Origin: SZUA-430 sp964483585
GTDB lineage: Bacteria; Pseudomonadota; Alphaproteobacteria; Micropepsales; Micropepsaceae
Reading direction: 5' to 3'
Assembly: GCA_964483585.1 (NCBI GenBank)
Contig: CAZABH010000006.1
Coordinates: 29,983-93,982, forward strand
DNA: 64,000 bases
Of this stretch, positions 7,324 through 16,031 are shown piece after piece. Below the pieces are notes generated by a model that was not told the DNA's origin, made no database searches, and saw nothing but the letters and a program-made list of their open reading frames with translations. The position numbers and the translations under genes are program-made. How positions within the stretch are numbered: position 1 is the first letter of the stretch; every line of letters starts with the position of its first letter.

Positions 7324-9738
7324 CTACCAGCGCGTCTTGACTGTCACGAGACCCGCAATCGCGTCCTCACCGGCTTCGCCACCGGCATTCTGCTGGTAGA
7401 TCAGGTTCGCCATCACCAACGTGTCCACGGAAACGAGCGTCGAATAGCCCAGCTCGAAATCGGTTTCAGGTGTTGCACTCGCAAGAGAAACAGTCTCCTG
7501 CGCGTACACGATCCCGCGATCATCCGTCACCCCCGTCGAGGCAAGGATGGTGGCCGTACCCTCCGTGATGTGCAGCGGACGGGAAACGGCAAAGCCTAAG
7601 CTGTCACCGCTGGTGAAGATGTTTTGTCTGGCAATCGCGAGGCCATAGGCTTGCGACGAAATCTCTGAATAGGACTGTACGATGCTGCCGGCCTCTGGCG
7701 ACGCCTCGGTACGACCAGCGCTCCACGATGCAGACAGTGTCCAGCTTGTACCCAGATTGAACCGCGCAGCACCGCCGACGGAGATGGTTGAAGCGTCGGA
7801 GGTCAGGGCAAAGGCACCGCTTTCGCGGGTCCCAAGCAGGCTGTTCTCTTCTTCGGTCATGCCAAGGCTCAAGCCCGTCATCACCCATGGGGCAAGCTGC
7901 CAGCTGAGGACCGCAACAGAACTTTGCGCGCTGCGCTCATGACCTGTAGGATCCGTAATCTGCGCAAGCTGCGCGTCACTGGCCATCACCGAAGTCTGCA
8001 TCACGGCATCCTCGGCGACCTCGACACGGGCATGACCAAAGGTCAGTGTCGCAGCATCACCCAGCCGGAAAGCAGCAGCACCAACCTCACCACCACCTGC
8101 CAGGGACAGAAACGGAGAATTCAGGGCAGACGCTTGCATGAACAAGCCATCGAACCGCGGATCCGATGCAAGATCGAGCCGGTTCACCAGGCCTTCGACC
8201 GATGCATTGTGTCCGAAGCGCAAGCTGGATGTGTCAGACAGCTGCACCGTGACAACCATGTCCGACAAATTGTCCTGTGGCTGCTCTGCAAAGCCAAGCG
8301 AGGTTACGCTGTTCTGGGATGTGTCAGCGACAAACCCTTGCGCGCTGTAACCGTCACCCGTGAACGAAATGAACTGCGACGACCATGACGAGGCGTTCAT
8401 CCGGTCTGTCAGACTGACAGCGGCGGGCGCGACAGCGGTCGTAAGGTCCGTCTGGAAGTCGCGGCCATAGTCATCAAAGAACGTGACCGCGCGCAGAGTG
8501 GCCGCAGTCCTGAGCCCGGCAGCAAGCGGCCCCGAGATCGACGCGGACGAAACCTGGCCCGAGCCTGCGTAGGAACTGGTCCAACCGCCCGACGTCGCAA
8601 TAGTTTGTGAGCCTATGGGCGCAAGGGCCGCCCTTACATTAAGAAGCCCACGACCGTACACCTCATCCGTACCGCGTCGGCCGAGGTCCTTTGCAGAACG
8701 CAAGAGAATATCGACAACCTGCCGGCTCGTGAGATACGGAGCCGCTCCAATCACCAGTGCCGCCGCGCCCGCGACGTGAGGCGCCGCCATCGACGTTCCC
8801 GACGCCGACGCATAGCCATTGTTCAGGTAGGTTGAGAGGATGCGTTCCCCCGGCGCGACCAGAAACACGTCTCGCAGGCAACGCCTGACGCCGGCCGCTG
8901 TGACGCAGCCCCCGTTGCCGGGCGTCTGCGAGAACGCTGAAATGCGGTTCGCCGAGTTGACCGAGCCGACAACAAGCATGCTGCCGGCAATACCGGCCTG
9001 CGTTGCATAAGCTGCTGGATATGCCGGTGACAGCGCGTTGCCCGAGTTGCCCGCCGCCGCGACAATCACGGCTGTCGGTGCCGCTGCCTGCAGGGGCGCA
9101 ATGACCTCCGGAGCCGGTCCGTTGCCACCGAGGCTCAGATTGATGACGCGCGCCCCCTGCTGTGCTGCATGAGAAATCCCCTGCGCGACCGTTGTCGCTG
9201 TGCCGCCACCATCGGCGTCCAGCACGCGCACTGGGAGCAGCAGGCTACCCGTCGCAAGGCCCGTTGTTCCACGGCCGTCTGCAGCCGCACCGATAATGCC
9301 AGCCACATGTGTCCCATGTCCGTGGTCGTCATCACCAAACGCGAGCGAGCCCGAGCAAGCGACCAAACTCCCGAAACACGCACCACCCGGTGCGATCCGT
9401 CCCGCAAACTCCGAATGGCTTGTCAGGATACCTGTATCGACGACTGCAACAAGGACGTTCGCGCCGGTTGTATTCTGCGGCGGTGGCGGCGTTGGATTCG
9501 TGCGGTTCGTACGCCTGGTCGAAACGCGAGAAACGATCATGTCCGCGTTGGAGAACGGGCTCACCGTATCGGCGCTTTCGAGGCGCAGGGACCACGGGTC
9601 GAAGTTCAAGCCATCCACACCTGGGGATGCTTCAGCTGTTTCGTCCAGCGTTCCTCGAAGAAGGGGTTCTGCAGCTGCACCATGTGGCAGTAGACAGGCA
9701 CCAAGCATCAACAGGGAAAGGCGGACCGAAAGGGACAT
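7324..9738 (-). CDS. Subtilisin-like serine peptidase with C-terminal autotransporter barrel
   Basis: An 804-residue exported S8 peptidase. It has a signal peptide (hydrophobic core LSLLMLGACLLPHGAAA), a short linker rich in proline and asparagine, then the subtilase domain with the complete triad: aspartate in VAVVDTGI, histidine in HGHGTHVAG and serine in SGTSMAAPHVAG. The last roughly 280 residues alternate polar and hydrophobic strands, such as SLRFGHNASVEG and LGTSWTLSASWSAGR, and end in an aromatic residue (TVKTRW), as expected for an outer-membrane barrel that delivers the passenger. I chose ATG at 9738 because GGAG lies six bases before it; an upstream GTG at 9750 is less likely. It is probably monocistronic. 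Confidence 0.92.
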   Translation of the reverse strand: MSLSVRLSLLMLGACLLPHGAAAEPLLRGTLDETAEASPGVDGLNFDPWSLRLESADTVSPFSNADMIVSRVSTRRTNRTNPTPPPPQNTTGANVLVAVVDTGILTSHSEFAGRIAPGGACFGSLVACSGSLAFGDDDHGHGTHVAGIIGAAADGRGTTGLATGSLLLPVRVLDADGGGTATTVAQGISHAAQQGARVINLSLGGNGPAPEVIAPLQAAAPTAVIVAAAGNSGNALSPAYPAAYATQAGIAGSMLVVGSVNSANRISAFSQTPGNGGCVTAAGVRRCLRDVFLVAPGERILSTYLNNGYASASGTSMAAPHVAGAAALVIGAAPYLTSRQVVDILLRSAKDLGRRGTDEVYGRGLLNVRAALAPIGSQTIATSGGWTSSYAGSGQVSSASISGPLAAGLRTAATLRAVTFFDDYGRDFQTDLTTAVAPAAVSLTDRMNASSWSSQFISFTGDGYSAQGFVADTSQNSVTSLGFAEQPQDNLSDMVVTVQLSDTSSLRFGHNASVEGLVNRLDLASDPRFDGLFMQASALNSPFLSLAGGGEVGAAAFRLGDAATLTFGHARVEVAEDAVMQTSVMASDAQLAQITDPTGHERSAQSSVAVLSWQLAPWVMTGLSLGMTEEENSLLGTRESGAFALTSDASTISVGGAARFNLGTSWTLSASWSAGRTEASPEAGSIVQSYSEISSQAYGLAIARQNIFTSGDSLGFAVSRPLHITEGTATILASTGVTDDRGIVYAQETVSLASATPETDFELGYSTLVSVDTLVMANLIYQQNAGGEAGEDAIAGLVTVKTRW

Positions 9739-9862
9739 GATGAACTCCACGGGAGGGAACGGTTCATCCTGACACTGTTTCCACCAAGGACTGGTTCGCA
9801 GGCGCCTCTGGATTTGACTAAAAGTTTAGGGAGTTCACCAACAGGATTCAGGCGCAGCCTGG

Positions 9863-9889
9863 CCGGGAATTAACCACGTGAGTTCCCGG
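9863..9889 (-). terminator. Possible hairpin downstream of the ZntB-like gene
   Basis: A perfect 7-bp inverted repeat, CCGGGAA and TTCCCGG, with a 13-nt loop, 20 bp beyond the stop of the ZntB-like gene and within the 171-bp interval before the autotransporter gene start. There is no clear run of T after it on the minus strand, so it may be an intrinsic-like terminator, a mRNA 3' stabiliser, or a chance structure. Confidence 0.3.
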
Positions 9890-9909
9890 ATTGCTGCCTC
9901 GCCGCAGCG

Positions 9910-10905
9910 TCAGAGCCATCGGGTCCAGCGGATAATGGCCACCTGCAGCACGATCAGGCTCGCGAGGAACCATAGCAGGATCCAGAAGGCATCGGGATGG
10001 TCCGAGAAGGGAATATTGACCAGACTGACACCGAACAGCGACGTAATGAAACTGAGCGGCAACATGATGGCAGCGACCAATGTCAGCACATAGGAATTCC
10101 GGTTCTGGCGCTCGGTCAGCAGATTCAAAACCTCGTCCTGGATCACGTTTGCGCGCTCACGAACACTGTCAAGTTCCTCGACGAAGCGCATTGTCTCGTC
10201 AGCCAGCTCTCGAAACCTTGCTTGATCGATACCATCCAGGATCTCGTGCCGTTCGCCCTGCAGACGTGTGAAAGCCTCACGCTGTGGGGCAAGGTGCCGG
10301 CGAAGCGAAATTGCGCGCTTGCGCATCTGCGGCAGGGCATCGCGCACGCGCGCGATATCACCGCCAACAACATGTTCCTCGAGATCATCAACCTGGTCGG
10401 ACAAGGCATCGATCACATGCGTGACACGCAGCTGCACCGCACGCGCCAGAGCCAGAAGGCAGTCCATCTCGTCGCGTGGGCCCTGGTTTCGGGCCAGGGC
10501 TTCCTGCACGTCACGCGTCGCGAGCGAACGGCGCGATCGGGTTGTGATGATGCGGCGCTTCTCAATCCAGATCCGGAGCGAAATCATGTCTTCTGGATCC
10601 GCACCAGGGTTCAGGTTGATGCCGCGCATCACGACGATCATGCCGGCGCCATGGGTAACCATGCGGGGCCTCGTATCGAAGGCCAGCAGCGCTTCGACCA
10701 CGATAGGGTCCAGGCCTGCATCATGTCGCACAAAGTGGTCTGCCTCTTCACTCGTACGGTTGAGATGAACCCAGATCACGCCGGCATCAGGCGTCCAGTT
10801 CTTGATTTCCTGCCAATCGACTTCGCGGGCGCCACCCTGTCCGTCCAGCAGCAAGCCGCTGACAAGGCCATCATGGTCTACGTATCGCGGCGGCACGCTG
10901 GTCAT
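9910..10905 (-). CDS. CorA/ZntB family divalent-metal transporter, GxN motif altered
   Basis: A 331-residue inner-membrane channel of the CorA fold: a large cytoplasmic N-terminal domain rich in helices (long charged stretch around residues 170-270), and two C-terminal membrane helices (LTLVAAIMLPLSFITSLFGV and AFWILLWFLASLIVLQVAII). Family members carry a Gly-x-Asn signature at the end of the first helix; here the same place reads GVSLVNIPFS, with serine (codon AGT) for the asparagine. The overall alignment and N-terminus (DGLVSGLLLDGQGGAR) fit the ZntB zinc-transport branch. It is divergent from the deacetylase-like gene, 76 bp apart. Confidence 0.85.
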   Translation of the reverse strand: MTSVPPRYVDHDGLVSGLLLDGQGGAREVDWQEIKNWTPDAGVIWVHLNRTSEEADHFVRHDAGLDPIVVEALLAFDTRPRMVTHGAGMIVVMRGINLNPGADPEDMISLRIWIEKRRIITTRSRRSLATRDVQEALARNQGPRDEMDCLLALARAVQLRVTHVIDALSDQVDDLEEHVVGGDIARVRDALPQMRKRAISLRRHLAPQREAFTRLQGERHEILDGIDQARFRELADETMRFVEELDSVRERANVIQDEVLNLLTERQNRNSYVLTLVAAIMLPLSFITSLFGVSLVNIPFSDHPDAFWILLWFLASLIVLQVAIIRWTRWL

Positions 10906-10981
10906 GGCCGGATCTTCCTATCGTCTTGCAGTGATGGATCCAATGTCGGACACTTGGTCACGGAACAAGGAGGAACGCGCC

Positions 10982-11911
10982 ATGTCCACTGTCCTGCTCA
11001 CACATTCGGCCTGTTTGTACCACGAAACGCCCCCGGGTCATCCCGAGAGCAGCGATCGTCTGCGGGCCGTGCTGCACGCACTCGAAGACGAAGCGTTCCA
11101 GTATCTCCAGCGGGAGGAAGCTCCTCTGGCCGCCCGCGAAGAAGTGAACCGCGTTCATCCGGCCTACTATGTGGACGCCGTCCTTGGAGCTGTCCCCGAA
11201 ACAGGGTTTGCCGCGCTCGATCCTGACACGCATGTCTCTCCGGGTTCGGCCGAGGCCGTAATGCGTGCGGCAGGAGCCGTGGTTACGGCTGTGGACCGCG
11301 TCATGGCAGGAACCGCACGAAATGCTTTCTGCGCCGTCCGTCCGCCAGGACACCACGCCGAGCCAACCCGTGCCATGGGCTTTTGCCTTTTCAACAATGT
11401 GGCTGTCGGCGCGCTTCACGCTCGCGTCAAGCACGGACTGAAGCGCATCGCCGTCGTCGACTTCGACGTTCATCACGGCAATGGAACGCAGGCCATGTTC
11501 GAGGAGGACGAGAACCTTTTCTTCGCCTCAAGCCATCAAATGCCGCTCTATCCAGGCACAGGGCGAACGAGCGAGCGTGGCAGGGCCAACAACATTGTCA
11601 ATGTAGTCCTCGATCCCGGCGCAGGAAGCCATGAGTTTCGCCAAGCCTGGGACAACACGGTGCTGCCGGCACTGGATGCCTTCCAGCCCGATTTCATTCT
11701 GATTTCCGCTGGTTTCGATGCCCATCGTCGCGACCCGCTGGCCAACGTCAACCTGACCGAAGAGGACTACAACTGGGTCACTCGCAGGCTGTGCGACATA
11801 GCACGCGATCGTTGCGCCGGCCGCGTGGTGTCAACGCTGGAAGGAGGATACGACCTCAACGCCCTCGCTGCGTCCGCCGCGGCCCACGTGAAGGCGCTGA
11901 TGGCGGCCTGA
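10982..11911 (+). CDS. Histone deacetylase-like amidohydrolase
   Basis: A 309-residue zinc hydrolase of the class II HDAC/acetylpolyamine amidohydrolase family. Visible motifs are RPPGHHAEP, the metal-binding VVDFDVHHGNGTQ, SAGFDAHRRDP and the late EGGYDL. These cover the catalytic histidine pair and the Asp-His-Asp zinc ligands. In bacteria such enzymes deacetylate small amines or proteins; the substrate is not decided here. The start ATG follows AGGAGG by eight bases, a strong ribosome-binding site, and excludes the longer frame that begins at 10802 within the divergent gene. It ends 8 bp from the convergent rhomboid gene. Confidence 0.92.
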   Translation: MSTVLLTHSACLYHETPPGHPESSDRLRAVLHALEDEAFQYLQREEAPLAAREEVNRVHPAYYVDAVLGAVPETGFAALDPDTHVSPGSAEAVMRAAGAVVTAVDRVMAGTARNAFCAVRPPGHHAEPTRAMGFCLFNNVAVGALHARVKHGLKRIAVVDFDVHHGNGTQAMFEEDENLFFASSHQMPLYPGTGRTSERGRANNIVNVVLDPGAGSHEFRQAWDNTVLPALDAFQPDFILISAGFDAHRRDPLANVNLTEEDYNWVTRRLCDIARDRCAGRVVSTLEGGYDLNALAASAAAHVKALMAA

Positions 11912-11919
11912 ACGACCCG

Positions 11920-12594
11920 CTAGAGCCTGTCGCGCAGGCGGGCGCGGCGGATCAGGGCGTTCCAGCTCTCGATGTCGGAATAGTCCAGCGTGTCGCGCGC
12001 AGGTCGCCTGAGGTGTTTGGCGAGCAGCAGATAGGTAACGGCCCCCGCCAGCGCGCCCGACAGATGTGCGCCATGCCCGATGGGCAGCCCACCACCTTCC
12101 GTCTGTGCAACCAAGCCAACGATGTCGATGCCTACAAACAGCAATGCGCCCACGATAGCCGGCATTGGAATGATCCCAAGCAGCAGGATCCGGGCTTGCG
12201 GAATCATGAGCGAGAAAAGGATAACGACGCCCGAGATCGCCCCCGAGGCACCAAGCGCGGGTAGGTCCGGCTGTCCGAGCAGGAACGCGGACACGGCAGA
12301 GTGTCCGAACGACGCAAACATGGCAGCCGCGAGATAGAATACCACGAAGCGTGACGATCCCATCATCTGCTCGACCACGGGGCCGAAGCTCGCGAGCACA
12401 TACATGTTCAGGAAGAAGTGCAGGGCGCCAACATGCGAGAAGGCCGAACCAAGAAGCGTCCAGTATCGGCCTGCCTCCAGCGCCTCCCAGCTTACGAGGA
12501 AATTCTCGAGCATCAGCCTGTTCTCGCCCAGCGCAAGCCACGCCCCGAATACAAATGCATTCACGATAAGTACGAGAAGGACAACGGGTGACAT
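11920..12594 (-). CDS. Rhomboid-family intramembrane serine protease
   Basis: A 224-residue six-helix membrane protease. The catalytic serine is S117 in LGASGAISG, the histidine is in IGHGAHLSGALAG, and the HxxxN motif of the second helix is seen as H59 and N63 in LHFFLNMY. These are the rhomboid active-site and oxyanion residues. The C-terminal soluble tail is short (about 30 residues). The start is taken as ATG at 12594, preceded by GGAG at a good distance; a TTG at 12672 would add 26 polar residues that do not look like part of the family. The physiological substrate is unknown. Confidence 0.92.
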   Translation of the reverse strand: MSPVVLLVLIVNAFVFGAWLALGENRLMLENFLVSWEALEAGRYWTLLGSAFSHVGALHFFLNMYVLASFGPVVEQMMGSSRFVVFYLAAAMFASFGHSAVSAFLLGQPDLPALGASGAISGVVILFSLMIPQARILLLGIIPMPAIVGALLFVGIDIVGLVAQTEGGGLPIGHGAHLSGALAGAVTYLLLAKHLRRPARDTLDYSDIESWNALIRRARLRDRL

Positions 12595-12846
12595 CTTGCT
12601 CCGGCGCTCCTGGGCTGACCCATCCTCACCCAATCTTGGTGCTCCCGGCAACAGGTCAGGCGGATGATGCAATCACAATTGCAAGTCTGTAAGGGCTGGC
12701 GACGTATTGCCTTGCGCTGACACAGGGTTGTGGCCATTGCCCCGCGCACGTCACGTCTGCGGCAGCAAGGGGCAGGGAGCCGTGGACCGACGCCGGGGAA
12801 ACCCGCTATATACCCCCGCCACACAGTGTATTCGCAGGGAGCCCGC

Positions 12847-13101
12847 ATGGCCAGGGAAGACCGCAAATCAGACGACATCGCAAAGCTGACATTCGAGCAG
12901 GCCCTCCAGCAGCTTGAAGCCATTGTCCAACAGTTGGAGAAAGGCCAAGTGCCGCTGGAGGAGTCGATTGCATTCTACGAAAAGGGAACGGCACTAAAGG
13001 CCCACTGCGAGACAAAGCTGCGCGATGCCGAGGCGCGTATCGAGAAGATCGTGATTGGCCCGGCGGGCAGCCCGTCGCTGGCCCCTCTCGATAGCAAGTA
13101 A
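12847..13101 (+). CDS. xseB: Exodeoxyribonuclease VII small subunit
   Basis: An 84-residue helical protein with the XseB signature: LTFEQALQQLEAIVQQLEKG followed by PLEESIAFYEKGTALKAHCE and a C-terminal helix. With the large subunit XseA (not in the window) it degrades single-stranded DNA from both ends. It is the first gene of the xseB-ispA-dxs run, a widespread order in proteobacteria. A possible -10 element TATATA lies at 12807-12812 with TGGACC 18 bp upstream. The ATG at 12847 is chosen on homology; a longer frame from 12730 runs through the promoter region. Confidence 0.95.
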   Translation: MAREDRKSDDIAKLTFEQALQQLEAIVQQLEKGQVPLEESIAFYEKGTALKAHCETKLRDAEARIEKIVIGPAGSPSLAPLDSK

Positions 13102-13104
13102 GAC

Positions 13105-14016
13105 ATGTCCAACAGTCCCGCCATGACCAATGCTCCAATAGAGCCGGCCCTGAACGAGATTGCCTCTTTCATGGAGGATACGTTGCAGGAGCTATTGCCT
13201 GAGCCGCTGGGTCCCCAGGCGCGCGTCATTGAAGCCATGCGCTATGCAACCCTCGGAGGCGGAAAGCGCATAAGAGCCTTCCTTGTGCTGCAGTCAGGCC
13301 GTCAGTTCGGTGTCGACCGAAGGGCGCTCGCCCGGGTGGCCGCTGCGGTCGAGTGCGTGCATGCATACTCGCTGGTTCACGACGACCTGCCAGCGATGGA
13401 CAATGACGACGTGCGCCGCGGCAAACCTACGGTGCACCGCAAGTTCGACGAGGCAACGGCCATCCTTGCTGGTGACGCGTTGCTGACCCACGCCTTTACG
13501 CTGCTGGCTGGTCACGAGACCCATCCTGACCCGCATGTCCGTAGTGATCTGGTATTGCGCCTTTCGCAGGCTTCAGGCTTCGCAGGCATGGTGGGAGGGC
13601 AGATGATCGACATCGGCGGCAAGGCCATTTTGGGCGATATCGGCCAGATCACGCGCATGCAGCGCTTGAAGACGGGGGCCCTGATATCATTCGCCTGCGA
13701 GGCTGGTGCCATCATGGGGCGCGCGCCCGTGCAGCTGCGACACGCACTGACCAATTTTGCACATGACCTTGGGTTGGCCTACCAGATTGCCGACGATCTG
13801 CTTGACCATCAGGGCGATCCCGGGTTGATGGGCAAGGCTGCCCGGAAGGACGAGACGGCAGGAAAGGCGACGTTTGTCACGGTCCTGGGGGCCGAGCGGG
13901 CAAAGGCGCAGGCCGAGATATTGGCCAGCCAGAGCGTCGCACACCTGGATGTTTTTGACGAAAAAGCAGATCTTCTTCGTGGTCTTGTGACATTCGTCGT
14001 TAACCGGCGCGCATAA
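13105..14016 (+). CDS. ispA: Short-chain polyprenyl synthase (farnesyl diphosphate synthase type)
   Basis: A 303-residue trans-prenyltransferase that makes farnesyl (or geranyl) diphosphate. GGGKRIRAFL, the first aspartate-rich motif HDDLPAMDNDDVRRGKPT and the second IADDLLDHQGDP are all intact. The two-residue insertion within the first motif (DDLPAMD) is the mark of bacterial farnesyl diphosphate synthases. It starts 3 bp after xseB and is followed 75 bp later by dxs, so this is the classical xseB-ispA-dxs isoprenoid operon. It supplies the primer for the long-chain enzyme at 2322-3323. Confidence 0.96.
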   Translation: MSNSPAMTNAPIEPALNEIASFMEDTLQELLPEPLGPQARVIEAMRYATLGGGKRIRAFLVLQSGRQFGVDRRALARVAAAVECVHAYSLVHDDLPAMDNDDVRRGKPTVHRKFDEATAILAGDALLTHAFTLLAGHETHPDPHVRSDLVLRLSQASGFAGMVGGQMIDIGGKAILGDIGQITRMQRLKTGALISFACEAGAIMGRAPVQLRHALTNFAHDLGLAYQIADDLLDHQGDPGLMGKAARKDETAGKATFVTVLGAERAKAQAEILASQSVAHLDVFDEKADLLRGLVTFVVNRRA

Positions 14017-14091
14017 TTGCCGCAAGGGTAGGCGGCAGGACGCGTCTGCTCTATAAAACCGGGTCCCGAGCTCCCACATCTCCTGGAACCC

Positions 14092-16020
14092 ATGGCGCCG
14101 CAAACCCCGCTTCTCGATACGGTCAAGACCCCCGCAGACACGCGCCAGTTCTCGCGAGATCAACTGCGCCAGCTGGCCGATGAGTTGCGCCTTGAAACCA
14201 TCGACGCCGTGTCGGTGACGGGCGGACACTTGGGCGCGGGCCTCGGCGTTGTTGAACTGACAGTGGCCCTGCACCACGTCTTCAGCACGCCGAACGACCG
14301 CGTCATCTGGGACGTCGGCCATCAGGCCTACCCCCACAAGATCCTCACTGGCCGGCGCGACCGCATACGCACCCTTCGTCAGGGCGGCGGCCTCTCGGGC
14401 TTCACCAAGCGCAGCGAGAGTGAGTACGACCCCTTCGGTGCGGCACACTCCTCGACCTCGATCTCGGCAGGGTTGGGCATGGCGGTCGCCCGTGACCTGA
14501 AAGGCGAACAGCGCAACGTCGTCTGCGTGATCGGAGACGGCGCGATGTCGGCAGGCATGGCCTACGAGGCCATGAACAACGCGGGTGCCCTGCGCACGCG
14601 CCTCATCATTGTACTGAACGACAACGACATGTCGATTGCCCCGCCAGTTGGCGGCATGAGTGCCTATCTCTCGCGCGTGGTCTCCTCCTCGACCTACCAG
14701 ACCCTGCGCAACTTCGCCAAGCAGCTGGCGCAGAAGATGCCACATTTCGTCGAGGACACCGCCCGCAAGGCCGAGCGCTATACCCATGGCATGGCCATGG
14801 GCGGCACCATGTTCGAGGAACTCGGCCTTTACTATGTCGGCCCCATCGATGGCCACAACATGGACCATCTCCTGCCCGTGCTGCAAAACGTCCGCGACGC
14901 CGACATCGATCGCCCGATCCTCGTCCATGTTGTCACCAAGAAAGGCAAGGGCTACGCGCCCGCCGAGAACTCGGCCGACAAGTACCACGGCGTGGTCAAG
15001 TTCGACGTGATCACTGGCGCCCAAAAGAAAAGCATCTCCAACGCGCCCTCTTACACGAAGGTTTTTGCCGAGAGCCTCATTGCCGAGGCTGAAGTCGACG
15101 AGCGAATCGTAGCCATCACCGCCGCCATGCCCTCGGGCACGGGCCTCGACCTGTTCGAGAAGCGCTTCCCCAAACGCTGCTTCGATGTCGGTATCGCCGA
15201 GCAGCACGCCGTTACCTTTGCGGCGGGGCTTGCGACCGAGGGACTCAAGCCCTTCGCGGCAATCTATTCAACGTTTCTGCAGCGAGGCTATGACCAGGTC
15301 GTCCACGACGTCGCAATTCAGGGGCTGCCTGTCCGCTTCGCGATGGACCGGGCAGGTCTCGTCGGAGCCGACGGAGCGACCCATGCCGGCTCGTTTGACA
15401 CAACATTTCTGGCGACATTGCCAGGCTTTGTCGTAATGGCACCATCAGACGAACTCGAACTTCGCAACATGGTTGCGACCCAGGTCGCCATCGACGACCG
15501 CCCGTCCTCCGTGCGTTATCCGCGGGGCGAAGGCGTCGGCATCGAACTTCCGGCGAAGGGCACGCCGCTCGAGATCGGCAAGGGCCGCATCGTGCGCGAG
15601 GGCTCCAAAATCGCAATCCTCAGCTTCGGCACCCGCCTTGGCGAGGCGCTGAAGGCTGCCGACGATCTCGCTGCGCGAGGCTTGCCCACGACTGTCGCCG
15701 ACGCCCGTTTTTGCAAGCCGCTTGACGAGGATCTTGTGCGCCGCCTCGCCGCCAACCACGAGGTCCTGATTACCATCGAGGACGGCGCGATCGGCGGCTT
15801 CGCCGCACATGTCATGCAGTTCATGGCCAATGCGGGCCTTTTCGACCGCGGCTGTCGCTTCCGCGCCATGACGCTGCCCGACATCTTCATTGACCACGAC
15901 ACGCAACCAAAGCAGTACGACATCGCCGGCCTCAACGCCCAGCACATTGTAGCCACCGCCCTGACTGCGCTGGGCCGCGATACCGTTCTGGGAGCGCGCG
16001 CTTCCAATCCGCTGTTTTAA
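14092..16020 (+). CDS. dxs: 1-deoxy-D-xylulose-5-phosphate synthase
   Basis: A 642-residue thiamine-diphosphate enzyme that condenses pyruvate and glyceraldehyde-3-phosphate, the first step of the MEP pathway. The cofactor motif GDGAMSAGMAYEAMNNAG, GHQAYPHK near the N-terminus, GTGLDLFEKRFP, the conserved GIAEQHAVTFAAG and DRAGLVGADGATHAG are all present, covering the TPP-binding, pyrimidine and transketolase C-terminal domains. The length is standard. A sequence TATAAA at 14052-14057 could be a -10 element for an internal promoter. ATG at 14092 begins at the expected N-terminus (TPLLDTVKTPADTRQ). Confidence 0.98.
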   Translation: MAPQTPLLDTVKTPADTRQFSRDQLRQLADELRLETIDAVSVTGGHLGAGLGVVELTVALHHVFSTPNDRVIWDVGHQAYPHKILTGRRDRIRTLRQGGGLSGFTKRSESEYDPFGAAHSSTSISAGLGMAVARDLKGEQRNVVCVIGDGAMSAGMAYEAMNNAGALRTRLIIVLNDNDMSIAPPVGGMSAYLSRVVSSSTYQTLRNFAKQLAQKMPHFVEDTARKAERYTHGMAMGGTMFEELGLYYVGPIDGHNMDHLLPVLQNVRDADIDRPILVHVVTKKGKGYAPAENSADKYHGVVKFDVITGAQKKSISNAPSYTKVFAESLIAEAEVDERIVAITAAMPSGTGLDLFEKRFPKRCFDVGIAEQHAVTFAAGLATEGLKPFAAIYSTFLQRGYDQVVHDVAIQGLPVRFAMDRAGLVGADGATHAGSFDTTFLATLPGFVVMAPSDELELRNMVATQVAIDDRPSSVRYPRGEGVGIELPAKGTPLEIGKGRIVREGSKIAILSFGTRLGEALKAADDLAARGLPTTVADARFCKPLDEDLVRRLAANHEVLITIEDGAIGGFAAHVMQFMANAGLFDRGCRFRAMTLPDIFIDHDTQPKQYDIAGLNAQHIVATALTALGRDTVLGARASNPLF

Positions 16021-16031
16021 GAGCGGACAGG

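Noticed and set aside
13687..15207. 506-residue ORF on the minus strand
   Set aside because: Antisense to ispA and dxs, which have full family motifs; long shadow frames are usual in GC-rich DNA.
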